From Phycisphaeraceae bacterium (GTDB taxonomy: Bacteria > Planctomycetota > Phycisphaerae > Phycisphaerales > Phycisphaeraceae): 64,000 bases of DNA. The notes under the pieces are model-generated. The model was given only the letters and a program-made list of their open reading frames with translations. It had not been told where the DNA came from and did not search any database. Made by a program: the position numbers and the translations under genes. The stretch is taken from assembly GCA_020851465.1 (NCBI GenBank), contig JADZCR010000006.1, positions 434,001-498,000 on the forward strand. The letters run 5' to 3'. Of the stretch, positions 1 through 11,161 are shown piece after piece (positions within the stretch are counted from its first letter, which is position 1; each line of letters begins with the position of its first letter).

Positions 1-915
<915 letters not shown>

Positions 916-926
916 TCAGCCGAGGC

Positions 927-1073
927 TTAGTGCTTACGGACGTTGACTGACCGACCGACGCGGCGCTTGCGGTTGATCATGCGGCGGCCTTTGCTTGTCT
1001 TCATGCGGGCGCGGAAGCCAAACTTCCGGCGACGTTTCACTAAACTGCGTCTCTTTTCATAATGCGTAGGCAT
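927..1073 (-). CDS. rpmH: 50S ribosomal protein L34
   Basis: A 48-residue, very basic protein of the large ribosomal subunit. The core reads KRRRKFGFRARMKTSKGRR followed by MINRKRRVGR, which is the L34 signature. The N-terminus (MPTHYEKRRS) replaces the usual MKRTYQPS type. The ATG at 1073 has GGAG six bases upstream. In many bacteria rpmH lies next to rnpA and dnaA; here it sits between a secreted propeller protein and eno, so the classical origin cluster is not preserved at this site. Family assignment is firm despite the small size. Confidence 0.95.
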   Translation of the reverse strand: MPTHYEKRRSLVKRRRKFGFRARMKTSKGRRMINRKRRVGRSVNVRKH

Positions 1074-1109
1074 TGGTAACTCCGATTCCGTCAGTGTTGC
1101 GAGATTCGT

Positions 1110-3818
1110 TTACTTCACCTCGACAACAACCGACTCGTACTTCGCGTTGTTCCGTGCATCCAGAACCCGCACGGTAATTATGTGCTGGCCCGCGGAAAGA
1201 CCGGAAATGTTAATGGAAAACCTCTCTGATGTCGAATCGAAGATCAAATCACTCGAAAGAACGGGTTGCCACTGCTCGGTAGAATCCACTCCATAGAAAA
1301 TCGAACGGATATTGGACAGTTTGTCATCGGCTTCGCCGGACAGCTTGACCACGCCTTTATCCACGATGGCTTTGAGATCTTTCAACGACGGCGGGGTATT
1401 GTCCACGAGTACGGGGTCGCTATAGCGTGTTGCGGACAACGCCATCCCACCGGGATTATCAGAGGCGTCACTGGCTGTTATGCGAATAATGTAGCGTCCG
1501 TCGGGTACACGCCGTGTCTGCCACTCAAACGTCGCAGCGTCGAGATCCTTGGCCAACGGTAACCAGACTTTAGTGCCTGCGGGTTGATACTCAAGAACGT
1601 ACTTGAGCCGATCGTTGTTGGGGTCGTTGGATTCCCATTCGATGTTCATAGCCGTTTGCGGTTCGGGTTCTGCTGCGACTGCGCCAGGTCGCGCAGCCGC
1701 ACGGTTTGGCCCCGGCCCGCCTTCTGCCGCCCCGGAAGTTTCGTCCGCATACGCCGCAGTGATTGAATTGATCGCCGGCTTTAGATTCGGCAGCACATAC
1801 GCCATGGCAATTCGATCCACCACTGGTGTCGCCTGGTCTTTGCCGCTTAGTGTCAACCGGTATTGCAGAAAACGTGCGGGGGGGCTCTCAATCGGAAGGT
1901 CAATCGGAGTCAGTGGTGCCGTATGTTCATCATGTTCTATCGTTCCGGATTTAGCCCATGCGGTCCAGGCTGCCTGCTCAGGATCCTGCACGTTACCGCT
2001 GCGGGTTTCGACGAGGACTGACGATCCTGCGGGAACGGTGCCGAAAAACTGGAGCTTGCCCCACAGACTGATCTGTGTCGCGTCCATCACGATGCTTGTG
2101 TAGGTGCCATCCTTGGCGAAGCCGGAATCAAGCCGAATGATGTGGGCCGGATTTGCTGTACCCAGAATGATGCCGTCTCGTGTTGGAAGCATCGCGGGTA
2201 TTTGCTGTGGTTCAAGTCTGGCAAGGATCGTGGTCTCGCCCGCTGCCGGATTGACGCGGAAGATCTGGCCTTTATTACCCGTTGCCACCAGCAGTCGTCC
2301 TGCGTCGGCGGGATCTTCAATCATGCGTAAGATCATTACCGACTCACGGAATACCTCATTGACAAATCCATCAGGAGTTATGCGATAGATCGCGTTGCCC
2401 CCCTTGGACATGGCGGGGCTAGCCGCTCCTGGTTGTGGTTTTCCTCTTGCGATAGGTCCGCCCATGACGTTGGTTGGTCGTCCTTGGTTTGCTCCCATCG
2501 GAATCACACCGCTTTTCCTCGCGGCTTCGAGTCGCTTACGGATTACTTCGCGCAATTCATCATGCTGTGCCTTCGTTGGCTCTGTCTCAGGAGAAGAGGC
2601 GATAATGGGTTTGTCATCCAACGCAACGGGCGCGTCGTTTACAAGGTTAATGAGATTGGTTGACTTTTGAGTGACCACGTTCGGAGCGGCTGCTGCGATA
2701 TGACGGCCAGTTTCAATATTGTCCGCTGCACCCAGATCATCACTCTCTTCCAATTGCTCATCTGAATCTTTATTCGATTCGCCGATGGGATTTGCGGGTG
2801 GAGGAACCTGTGGAATATCCGCAGGGTTAGGTTGCTTGGCGGGTTGTTTATCCGCTTCGTCGGGTACTTCCGGGCGGCCTTGTGATTCCGATGCTTCGTT
2901 CAGGCGGCCAGGCTTTGCCTGCTCGGCGTCTGCTGTGCCTGCATAAACCGTGTCGTCTGCGGTAACAAGCAGTGCTCCGATTTCCGGTTCAGCTGCGTCG
3001 TAAACAACAAATACTTCATCGACTCCGCCATCACGATTGAATGTGACACGGTAAATCAGGCCGTCAGTGTCGCTGCCGGCATAAATGCGGCCTTTCTTGT
3101 CACGGGCCAGACAGAGAAGATTGGCCTGCGTGGCATCAAGGAGCACCTCAATCGCAGGATTTGCTGGTTGCGGTATTGGTTCTGTCGCAGCTTGAGTCTG
3201 AGCTTCCTCATCTTTGGGTTGAGACGCAGGATGGGTCGCAAGAGCAGCTTGAACTGGATGTTTGGCGAGATCTTCCGCCTTGTTGAGATCAACACGAAGG
3301 AGTTTCCCCTCTATGCCGGTAGCCAGATAGATAAAGTGCCCGTCAACGATCATGTCCCAGACATATCGAACATCTCCGAGATCTATGAGTGTGGTCAGTT
3401 TGTCGCCGTCGAGTATCGCCAGGCGACTGGTTGTTCCGCTTACAGCAGCAATGATCCGCCCTTTGGAATCATGGTCGAGCGCAAAGACCTGCTCATTGGG
3501 AAGGCTGACGATGGTTTCAATTTTGTCTCCTCGCTTACGGAGGAGTTTGGCCTCCGGCCCCGCAGCAATAATCAGGTCATCTTTATTGCCGGGTTCAAGG
3601 TCATAAATAATGCCCGCCTGTTCGGGGATCTGAGCGATAGTGGTTATCGCATTGGCGAGCTTAATGTCGCCGAGATTAGTCACCACGACGCGCTCGCTCT
3701 TGCCGGGTTCAAAATCTGCTTCGGAGTTATGCACCCAGCGGCCGGGCTGAATGGCGACCGCTGCGGCGCATAGTGCGAGTACGAGGCTGAGTGGAATACA
3801 GGTATTACGACAAGTCAT
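1110..3818 (-). CDS. Secreted beta-propeller protein with Ig-like C-terminus
   Basis: About 902 residues. I chose the ATG at 3818 because AAGGA lies six bases upstream and the following residues (TCRNTCIPLSLVLALCAAAVA) form a signal peptide; an in-frame upstream extension to 3896 is possible. Residues about 70-300 contain propeller-like blades (GRIIAAVSGTTSRLAILDGD, GRIYAGSDTDGLIYRV). Residues about 300-470 are a Pro/Glu/Ala-rich linker of low complexity. More blades follow (GNAIYRITPDG, LLVATGNKGQIFRVNP). The last 250 residues look like one or two beta-sandwich domains, including RVPDGRYIIRITASDASDNPGG. No catalytic motif is seen. It follows the S55 peptidase gene in the same orientation 89 bases away, so both may act in the same envelope process. 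Function unknown. Confidence 0.7.
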   Translation of the reverse strand: MTCRNTCIPLSLVLALCAAAVAIQPGRWVHNSEADFEPGKSERVVVTNLGDIKLANAITTIAQIPEQAGIIYDLEPGNKDDLIIAAGPEAKLLRKRGDKIETIVSLPNEQVFALDHDSKGRIIAAVSGTTSRLAILDGDKLTTLIDLGDVRYVWDMIVDGHFIYLATGIEGKLLRVDLNKAEDLAKHPVQAALATHPASQPKDEEAQTQAATEPIPQPANPAIEVLLDATQANLLCLARDKKGRIYAGSDTDGLIYRVTFNRDGGVDEVFVVYDAAEPEIGALLVTADDTVYAGTADAEQAKPGRLNEASESQGRPEVPDEADKQPAKQPNPADIPQVPPPANPIGESNKDSDEQLEESDDLGAADNIETGRHIAAAAPNVVTQKSTNLINLVNDAPVALDDKPIIASSPETEPTKAQHDELREVIRKRLEAARKSGVIPMGANQGRPTNVMGGPIARGKPQPGAASPAMSKGGNAIYRITPDGFVNEVFRESVMILRMIEDPADAGRLLVATGNKGQIFRVNPAAGETTILARLEPQQIPAMLPTRDGIILGTANPAHIIRLDSGFAKDGTYTSIVMDATQISLWGKLQFFGTVPAGSSVLVETRSGNVQDPEQAAWTAWAKSGTIEHDEHTAPLTPIDLPIESPPARFLQYRLTLSGKDQATPVVDRIAMAYVLPNLKPAINSITAAYADETSGAAEGGPGPNRAAARPGAVAAEPEPQTAMNIEWESNDPNNDRLKYVLEYQPAGTKVWLPLAKDLDAATFEWQTRRVPDGRYIIRITASDASDNPGGMALSATRYSDPVLVDNTPPSLKDLKAIVDKGVVKLSGEADDKLSNIRSIFYGVDSTEQWQPVLSSDLIFDSTSERFSINISGLSAGQHIITVRVLDARNNAKYESVVVEVK

Positions 3819-3907
3819 ACATGGTCCTTGGGGTCGATATTTTGGGGTCGGACTCAAGAAATACGAGACACCGGCACAAGGCGTCGGGAGGTTCATTCCT
3901 GCGCCGT

Positions 3908-5899
3908 CTAATCCTGTAATGGATTCCTGCGAACGCTGATCGTGAATTCCATGCTGCCTACGGTTACGAGATTCATAGGGATGATTCGATCCGTCGATTC
4001 TCCGTAGGCTGTCGCCTGGGAACTGGTCGGGGTACTGATCATGGCTTTTCGGCTTAAGGGCAGATGAGGCATCTCCTGACGACCAACGGCAAGTCCTTGC
4101 TGCTGAATCTGAAGTACGAGAAAAAGCGCGTTGCTCGGTACAGCCATGACACGCTGCAGATTGGTGTAAATCTCATCGACATTCGTAGTTTCATTCAAAT
4201 GCGGTCGGTTTGAGGACCACAGGGAAGAGTACGAGGAAGCATCACAAACATAGAGCTGGTAATCACCATCGGATAAATTCTCAGGAATGGTGATCTCTGC
4301 ACGTTTTTCAAACGACTTCTTGCCGTAGGGATCGATACGTACCGTCATGCCGAGCTTCTGTCCAGGCTTTAAGATCGTACGGTCAAGGCGGACGTTTGCG
4401 ATTGAGCCAATGTTGAAATTGGGTTTAATCTCAATGTTGATGTCCGCTGATTCCAGCATGACGGATTCATGTTCGTTATCAACCATCGTCGAGATAGGTG
4501 GAAGGAATTCCATCATCAGACTCTCCGGTCGAGGGTCAGGAATGATGGAGTGAAATGTGAGTTTACGGTTACCAGCGAAGGTCATATTTGTCGTGACATA
4601 TGCAGTGCTCTCGATCGGAGGATTCTGCAGCGCAGTCATACTCTCGACCGCGAGCATCGAAGTGATCGTGGCAATGAGTCCCTTGTGATGTACAACTCGA
4701 TAGTTGTATTCCGCGGGCTTCTGCCTGGGCATCTGGACTCTAACTCGAACCGGAGAGGTATCAAATTTAGCTTCAGGTATGCCAGCAACTGCGCTGGCTT
4801 CATCACGGGTGATCGTCCCGCGAATCACACCGCTGCCACCTATTTTGAAACTGCTGCCCAGGCTTGGAACAATCAGGTGGATGTAGCCGCTCGCCATCGG
4901 AACGGCTGAGGATCCTTGGCCGAACATGGCGTGACCAAACGCAAGCACGCGGCCGTCCGGCAGCACATCGGTCACCGTGCCGACACCGCTCAAATCCAGA
5001 TCTCCGTATGCGAGAGGAATCGCCAGAACCCCACCCGGTTTGAGAGGTATTGCTTTAACATCAACATCAGGCGGCCCCGAACCCACAACAACCCCGATCG
5101 GCGTTTCAAACGGTGCGATACCCATGGGAGCCAGCATGGGAGCAATCAAAGATGCGAACTTGGGTGTATGTACCCCCATTGTCAACATAAGCGGCTTCAA
5201 TTCTCCGTGTGCAGACTCGTTGACGGGAGCAGTTACGCGGGGGGATGTATCAAACGTCGCAGGGTTGTCCTTCAATAGGTGTCGCTGCATTTTGCCCAGT
5301 AACTGAGCACGCCAAGTCACACTGGGAGAAAGATTGTCCTGTGATACCGTCTTGAGCAGAGTCTGGAGCGAAGCCTCAGGTAACGAGAAATCAGTGGCAG
5401 TGACCTGATCCGGGTGCTTTGCATCTTCTAATGCGCGGTCTCCTACCCCTCGCATGTACTGGATCGGCTGTACGCCGACAAGACAGTCCTTTGTGGCCTG
5501 AAACCCAAAGGCAAATGCTCCGATCAATTTTCCGCCCTTCCCCAATTCATGAGGCTCACCTTCGTCCCACAGATAGATTGGCGAGCCACTCATGCCCTGT
5601 ACCGGCCCGGTTTTCTGCATCCGTGGATCGGGACATCGGATCCAGATCATGCCGTGTCGTGCAGGGCCGGGATAGGAAACGCCAGATTCAGGTACCACGC
5701 TGACGACTTCAACCTCGAAGGGTTCGATTTTGTCGCCGTGAAACACCGTCAGTCCATAGCCTTTCATGCCGATTTTGACTTCATTCAGTTTGAGCGTCGG
5801 GGTGGGTTGAGCATCGGCTGCCAATGCAGTTGCAGTGGTGAGAAAGATCGCGGTAATGAGTGTGAACAACCCTGCGGCACGAGATGGGCAATGGTTCAT
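3908..5899 (-). CDS. Secreted SpoIVB-type (S55) serine peptidase homologue
   Basis: 663 residues with a signal peptide (LFTLITAIFLTTATALAADA, cleavage near residue 28). Residues 60-150 match the second half of the SpoIVB S55 domain: FEVEVVSVVP, then CPDPRMQKTGPVQGMSGSP, then LIGAFAFGF. This places candidate catalytic Asp91 and Ser106 fifteen residues apart, the same spacing as SpoIVB Asp363 and Ser378. The candidate catalytic His is downstream at residue 323 (GVGTVTDVLPDGRVLAFGHA), whereas in SpoIVB it comes first. The order therefore looks permuted. The C-terminal 270 residues carry no motif I recognise. It is probably periplasmic or exported. No sporulation gene is nearby, so a sporulation role is not implied. 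Confidence 0.75.
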   Translation of the reverse strand: MNHCPSRAAGLFTLITAIFLTTATALAADAQPTPTLKLNEVKIGMKGYGLTVFHGDKIEPFEVEVVSVVPESGVSYPGPARHGMIWIRCPDPRMQKTGPVQGMSGSPIYLWDEGEPHELGKGGKLIGAFAFGFQATKDCLVGVQPIQYMRGVGDRALEDAKHPDQVTATDFSLPEASLQTLLKTVSQDNLSPSVTWRAQLLGKMQRHLLKDNPATFDTSPRVTAPVNESAHGELKPLMLTMGVHTPKFASLIAPMLAPMGIAPFETPIGVVVGSGPPDVDVKAIPLKPGGVLAIPLAYGDLDLSGVGTVTDVLPDGRVLAFGHAMFGQGSSAVPMASGYIHLIVPSLGSSFKIGGSGVIRGTITRDEASAVAGIPEAKFDTSPVRVRVQMPRQKPAEYNYRVVHHKGLIATITSMLAVESMTALQNPPIESTAYVTTNMTFAGNRKLTFHSIIPDPRPESLMMEFLPPISTMVDNEHESVMLESADINIEIKPNFNIGSIANVRLDRTILKPGQKLGMTVRIDPYGKKSFEKRAEITIPENLSDGDYQLYVCDASSYSSLWSSNRPHLNETTNVDEIYTNLQRVMAVPSNALFLVLQIQQQGLAVGRQEMPHLPLSRKAMISTPTSSQATAYGESTDRIIPMNLVTVGSMEFTISVRRNPLQD

Positions 5900-5927
5900 G
5901 GGTGAAGCGTAATCACGCTGCGCAGCA

Positions 5928-5956
5928 TTGACAAGGGATCAAGTGATTCGGATACT
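5928..5956 (+). promoter_or_regulatory. Sigma-70-like promoter for rnc
   Basis: TTGACA at 5928-5933 is a perfect -35 box. After a 17-base spacer comes GATACT at 5951-5956, matching four of six -10 positions. It points toward rnc, whose ATG is at 6031, and lies in the divergent gap before the S55 peptidase gene. Confidence 0.5.
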
Positions 5957-6030
5957 TTTTCCTGAGCGGATTCAATCGCGTGAAGTCGCTGGACGTTCGG
6001 ATAGGGCCGTAGATAGCGACGAAAGATCGT

Positions 6031-6792
6031 ATGTTTGAAAAAGCCGCCTGTGCTCTGAATTATCAGTTCAAGAATGAGAAGCTTCTCTGCGAGGCACTGA
6101 CTCACGCCAGCAGTGCTGATCATCGCCTTTCCAGTAATGAGCGGATGGAGTTTCTGGGCGACGCGATTCTTGGTTTTGTTGTATGTGAATATCTCTTTCG
6201 CAACTATCCGGAACTGCTGGAAGGAGAGATGACCAAGATTAAAAGCGCGGTTGTCAGCCGCAAAATCTGTGCGCAGATCAGCTCTGACCTGGATCTGGTA
6301 TCGATGCTCACGCTTGGCAAAGGTATGAGCGGCAAGTCAGGCTTACCTTCGAGTATCACTGCTGCGGTACTTGAAGCCATCATTGCTGCAATGTATCTCG
6401 ATGGTGGTATCGAGCCTGTTCGTACATTCATTCTCAAACATTTGATCCCGCATATTGATGAGGCGGCACGATCCGCCCACCAGCACAATTTCAAAAGCGT
6501 GCTTCAGCATTATGCCCAGAAGCGCATGCCTTCACATCCGATGTACGTGATGCTCGACGAAAAAGGACCTGACCACTCAAAATGTTTTGAGGTATGTGTA
6601 GAGATCGATGGCCGACGGTTCAGTTCGACGTGGGCCAACTCCAAAAAGGAAGCCGAGCAACAGGCGGCACTTATCGCGCTGACGGAGTTGGGTATTGCAA
6701 TCAAAGACGATCGCGGTCGAGTATTGATCCGTGTCAACGCCACCGACAATGGGGCGTCATCAGGACTGAATTCGGACGTCGTTGAAGGTTGA
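6031..6792 (+). CDS. rnc: Ribonuclease III
   Basis: Double-strand-specific endoribonuclease for rRNA and mRNA processing, cytosolic, dimeric. 253 residues, close to the usual 220-250. The RNase III domain covers residues about 1-150 and has the signature NERMEFLGDAILGF with acidic Mg-binding residues; a second acidic site lies in AAVLEAIIAAMYLDGG. A double-stranded RNA-binding domain follows at about 160-225 (SVLQHYAQKRMPSHPMYVM and the basic helix NSKKEAEQQAALIALTELG). It is divergent from the S55 peptidase gene and convergent with the DUF2934 gene eleven bases away, so it is probably monocistronic. Confidence 0.95.
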   Translation: MFEKAACALNYQFKNEKLLCEALTHASSADHRLSSNERMEFLGDAILGFVVCEYLFRNYPELLEGEMTKIKSAVVSRKICAQISSDLDLVSMLTLGKGMSGKSGLPSSITAAVLEAIIAAMYLDGGIEPVRTFILKHLIPHIDEAARSAHQHNFKSVLQHYAQKRMPSHPMYVMLDEKGPDHSKCFEVCVEIDGRRFSSTWANSKKEAEQQAALIALTELGIAIKDDRGRVLIRVNATDNGASSGLNSDVVEG

Positions 6793-6803
6793 ACAGCACA
6801 AGC

Positions 6804-7130
6804 TCAACGGCCAAGCAGTTCACGTTCCGCTTGTCGCCAGTTTTCCAGATCCTTACCTTGCGGTTTACCACGCGCAACCCAAATCTCATAAGCACGCTTT
6901 GCGATCTGTTCTTGAGAGGGCGTATCAGGCCGTGGGCTGGTGGCAGGTTTTGCCGTCTGGGTAGCGATCGATGGCGTTCGAGAACCGCTATCGGATCGGT
7001 TGGCTGCCAGAGTTCCCGTTGGTCTCACTGATGCGGCTTCAACAGATGAGTTGGGCACTTTTGTTCCCAGATCTTTGGTGTTACCTGGGGAACCTTTACC
7101 GCTTTTTGCCGAAGTTTTACGCTTTGCCAT
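6804..7130 (-). CDS. DUF2934 small basic protein
   Basis: 108 residues from the ATG at 7130, which has AAGGA seven bases upstream; a GTG start six codons earlier would overlap that ribosome-binding site. Residues 1-70 are Lys/Ser/Thr/Pro-rich and probably disordered. The last 35 residues (EQIAKRAYEIWVARGKPQG followed by a WRQAERELLGR helix) match the short DUF2934 motif. That domain is widespread in Proteobacteria and Planctomycetota and has no known function. The basic, flexible N-terminus would suit nucleic-acid contact, but that is only a guess. Convergent with rnc. Confidence 0.75.
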   Translation of the reverse strand: MAKRKTSAKSGKGSPGNTKDLGTKVPNSSVEAASVRPTGTLAANRSDSGSRTPSIATQTAKPATSPRPDTPSQEQIAKRAYEIWVARGKPQGKDLENWRQAERELLGR

Positions 7131-7365
7131 CCGAGAATCCTTTCTCACATCTATTCTGAAACACGAATCGTATTTCTCCCCGGTGAATCACAAGTTTAAC
7201 TCAGACTTTCTTTCAACACCTCCCCAATCATAGGTACGTTAAAGAAGAACGACGAGTTCGGATTTTCATTTCGAGGAATAGGACGTCTTTAACGAAGTTC
7301 TCGAGAGTGGTGCCAATCCTCGTTGAGACGACTAGTTGATTTCAAATCAAACTCAGCAATTGAGG

Positions 7366-7866
7366 TTAAGATTTTTGTAATTCTCTGAGTTTGTCAAGTA
7401 CTTCCTGGTCGTGCTGAGCCGTTTTCACTTTTTCCCAGCGGTGCGCAATTTTTCCCTGCGGATCAATCAGGTACGTGGTACGTGAAACGCCCATGTATTT
7501 GCGGCCATACATGCTCTTTTCTTGCCATACACCGTAGGCGTTGCTCGTTAATTTTTCTGTGTCGGCCAGAAGCGAAAAGGGAAGACTGAACTTTGTGGCA
7601 AACTTGTGGTGCGACTTCTGATCATCGGGGCTTACGCCGAGTACTTCGGCACCGAGCTTTTTTATTGTCGCGATCGCATCACGAAATTTACACGCTTCCA
7701 CCGTGCAACCTGAGGTGTTGTCCTTGGGGTAGAAATAAAGCACGAGCCAGCACCCCCGGTAATCTTTCAGCCGATGTGTTCGGTTGTCTTGATCTTTGAG
7801 TTCAAAAGCAGGGGCTGGTAATCCAACCTCAACATAGTTTGTTTGCGACGATGTTTTTTTGGCCAT
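7366..7866 (-). CDS. bcp: Thioredoxin-dependent peroxiredoxin, Bcp family
   Basis: Reduces H2O2 and organic peroxides using thioredoxin; cytosolic. 166 residues. The peroxiredoxin fold is recognised by FELKDQDNRTHRLKDYRG, then VLYFYPKDNTSGCTVEACKF, where the first Cys of GCTVEAC is peroxidatic and the second, five residues on, is the resolving Cys typical of the E. coli Bcp subgroup. RTTYLIDPQGKIAHRW is the conserved C-terminal strand pair. The ATG at 7866 has GGGAG seven bases upstream. No operon partner. The 217 bases upstream of the adjacent DUF2934 gene hold a short palindrome at 7336-7350 but nothing decisive. Confidence 0.93.
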   Translation of the reverse strand: MAKKTSSQTNYVEVGLPAPAFELKDQDNRTHRLKDYRGCWLVLYFYPKDNTSGCTVEACKFRDAIATIKKLGAEVLGVSPDDQKSHHKFATKFSLPFSLLADTEKLTSNAYGVWQEKSMYGRKYMGVSRTTYLIDPQGKIAHRWEKVKTAQHDQEVLDKLRELQKS

Positions 7867-7983
7867 GCCATTACTCCCAAAACATCATTGTAGGAAATAT
7901 CATCGTCTCAATCCGCGGCGTGAGATACGGAGCGACTGTCTTTGGCTATCATCATTCACTGAAAGCTCGTTGGAGAAAATCTC

Positions 7984-8700
7984 GTGTCCATCAAACTCAT
8001 CGCATCTGTCCTCGCGGTCTTCATGCTGACAACAGCAGGAATGTTATCAATCACTCGTGCAGAGGTCGCTTCCAGATCCAACAAGACGGAAGATAAAGAC
8101 AAACGTGAAATCGAAGTTGGAATGCTGTCCTATGGCAATGGTCATGGAAGTAAATGTTTTGCAGCAGGCTTTCTAGATGATGTCGCACGCAAGACGGAAT
8201 TAAAAGTCAAACGTGAATTTAAAAACGTTGCCCTCGACAGCAAGGAACTGTTTTCCTACCCCTTTGTGGTCATGTCCGGCGAAGGTGACTTCAAGCTTTC
8301 TGATAAAGAGGTGGAACACCTCCGTGCATATATCAAAAAGGGGGGCTTCATCCTCGCTTCCAGTGGATGCTCCAGCGGCGAATGGGCATCAGCTTTCGAA
8401 GCAGCAATGAAACAGGTAATGCCGAAGGATTACGACAAGAAGTTGAAGGCATTGACATTGGATCACGCGGTGTTTCATACTCTGTTTGATATTGACAATC
8501 TTCAGACCCGCCAGGCGACTGATGAAAAAGTCGTCATTTACGGCATCGAGATAGAAGGTCGCTTGGCGATGATCTATTCGCCTTTCGGCCTAAACGACAC
8601 AGTGAACGCGGGGGGTAACTGCTGCTGCTGTGGAGGTAATGAGATTCAAAATGCACGATATATCAATGCGGACATTCTGGCCTACGTTCTGACTCGTTGA
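7984..8700 (+). CDS. Exported DUF4159 protein with CCCC motif
   Basis: 238 residues starting at a GTG with GGAG nine bases upstream. Residues 1-26 (LIASVLAVFMLTTAGMLSI) form a signal peptide. The rest matches DUF4159, a Rossmann-like, ThuA/GATase-related fold: YPFVVMSGEGDFKLS, HLRAYIKKGGFILASSG, LDHAVFHTLFDI and IYGIEIEGRLAMIYSPFGLN. Near the C-terminus NAGGNCCCCGGNEI has four consecutive cysteines, and SGCSSGEW adds another, which could bind metal. It is probably monocistronic. Family members are common in planctomycetes next to MoxR/DUF58 operons, but none are seen here. Function unknown. Confidence 0.75.
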   Translation: MSIKLIASVLAVFMLTTAGMLSITRAEVASRSNKTEDKDKREIEVGMLSYGNGHGSKCFAAGFLDDVARKTELKVKREFKNVALDSKELFSYPFVVMSGEGDFKLSDKEVEHLRAYIKKGGFILASSGCSSGEWASAFEAAMKQVMPKDYDKKLKALTLDHAVFHTLFDIDNLQTRQATDEKVVIYGIEIEGRLAMIYSPFGLNDTVNAGGNCCCCGGNEIQNARYINADILAYVLTR

Positions 8701-8726
8701 AGTCGGCGTAGGAGATCGATCTTCAA

Positions 8727-9866
<1,140 letters not shown>

Positions 9867-10166
9867 CTTGACTCGTATAGCTGTGATGCGTGTGTCACTT
9901 CAACGATATCAATAACGTTGTATAAGTTATGAGTCGCATGGAGGCGTGAGCGGCTGGCACGTCTGCTCTTGTAGTGTTGGAGAATGTCAGACGAAACGCC
10001 GATAAGCAACGTACGGTCAGGGACTGCATTCTTGGTCGCGGCTTATCACGTTCCATAAAACTTGATTGTGAGTGATAACCTTCACCGGATACCTTTTGAT
10101 GCAATCGTTCTGAGTCAGACCATTTGACCGTTAGAATCACTCGAAGCAAAAGTGGAGATGGAGTTG
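9867..10166 (+). other. Intergenic gap between gmd and fcl
   Basis: About 300 bases with no convincing gene. It contains a 7-bp inverted repeat, TTATCAC at 10043-10049 and GTGATAA at 10072-10078, separated by 22 bases. This could be an operator or chance. No T-run or tRNA is visible. Confidence 0.4.
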
Positions 10167-11114
10167 ATGGACTGGTCTAAAGAGCGAGTGTGCGTCACTG
10201 GCGGCGCTGGCTTTCTGGGGCGTCAGGTTGTTGAGAAGTTGCGTCAAAGAGGGGTTCGGCCAGAGCAAATCTTTGTTCCTCGCCGTAAAGATTTTGATCT
10301 AACCCGTGAGGCGGATGTCGTCCGACTATATGCACAAGCTAAGCCATCCGTCATGCTTCATCTAGCTGCTGAAGTCGGCGGAATCGGTGCGAATCGGGAT
10401 CATCCGGGGCGATTCTTTTTTGCAAACATGGCGATGGGGATTCACCTCATCGAGCACGGCCGGCGGCACGGTCTCAAACAGTTTGTGCAAACCGGAACCG
10501 TTTGTGCATATCCCAAGTTTGCTCCGGTACCCTTTAACGAGTCCGATCTGTGGAACGGTTATCCGGAAGAAACCAATGCTCCTTACGGTATTGCCAAGAA
10601 AGCGCTGTTTGTCATGCTTGATGGATACAAACGCGAGTACGGAATGAACAGTTCCGTTGTCGTGCCTGTAAACCTCTACGGGCCGTATGACAATTTTGAT
10701 CCACACACTTCGCATGTAATTCCTGCGCTCATCCGAAAATGCGAGGAAGCCCGCATCAGACGGGATGACAAAATCGTTTGTTGGGGTACGGGATCAGCAT
10801 CCCGTGAGTTTCTCTATGTCACGGATGCGGCGGAGGGCATCATCCGCGCTGCTGAACGAATGACTGTTCCCGATCCCATTAATCTTGGCACGGGACGTGA
10901 GATCACCATCAAAGATCTGGTAACACTGATCGCTCAACTCTGCGGGTTTGAAGGTCGCATCGAATGGGATACCAGTAAGCCGGACGGTCAACCGAGACGC
11001 TGCCTCGATACGACTAAGGCAAAGAGTCTGCTCGGTTGGCAGGCAGAAGTTTTGTTTGAAGAGGGGCTCAGGCAGACTATTAACTGGTGGCGTGAACATG
11101 TTGCCTCACAATAA
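10167..11114 (+). CDS. fcl: GDP-L-fucose synthase
   Basis: Bifunctional 3,5-epimerase/4-reductase that converts GDP-4-keto-6-deoxymannose to GDP-L-fucose. About 315 residues. It shows the NADP-binding motif CVTGGAGFLGRQVVEKL, HLAAEVGGIGAN, the Ser-containing strand QTGTVCAYPK, catalytic YxxxK in APYGIAKKAL, and NLYGPYDNFD with HVIPALIRK. GTG at 10152 and ATG at 10158 are also in frame. I chose the ATG at 10167 because GGAG lies nine bases upstream, while for the earlier starts it would overlap or abut the codon. It pairs with gmd upstream. Confidence 0.94.
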   Translation: MDWSKERVCVTGGAGFLGRQVVEKLRQRGVRPEQIFVPRRKDFDLTREADVVRLYAQAKPSVMLHLAAEVGGIGANRDHPGRFFFANMAMGIHLIEHGRRHGLKQFVQTGTVCAYPKFAPVPFNESDLWNGYPEETNAPYGIAKKALFVMLDGYKREYGMNSSVVVPVNLYGPYDNFDPHTSHVIPALIRKCEEARIRRDDKIVCWGTGSASREFLYVTDAAEGIIRAAERMTVPDPINLGTGREITIKDLVTLIAQLCGFEGRIEWDTSKPDGQPRRCLDTTKAKSLLGWQAEVLFEEGLRQTINWWREHVASQ

Positions 11115-11161
11115 ACGGCAACTCAAATCGCGGATTTGACGGAGTCAGAGAGCTAAGAATT

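Noticed and set aside
7336..7350. 15-base palindrome TTGATTTCAAATCAA near the bcp stop
   Set aside because: Too short a loop for a terminator, AT-rich, and located downstream of the gene; probably chance.
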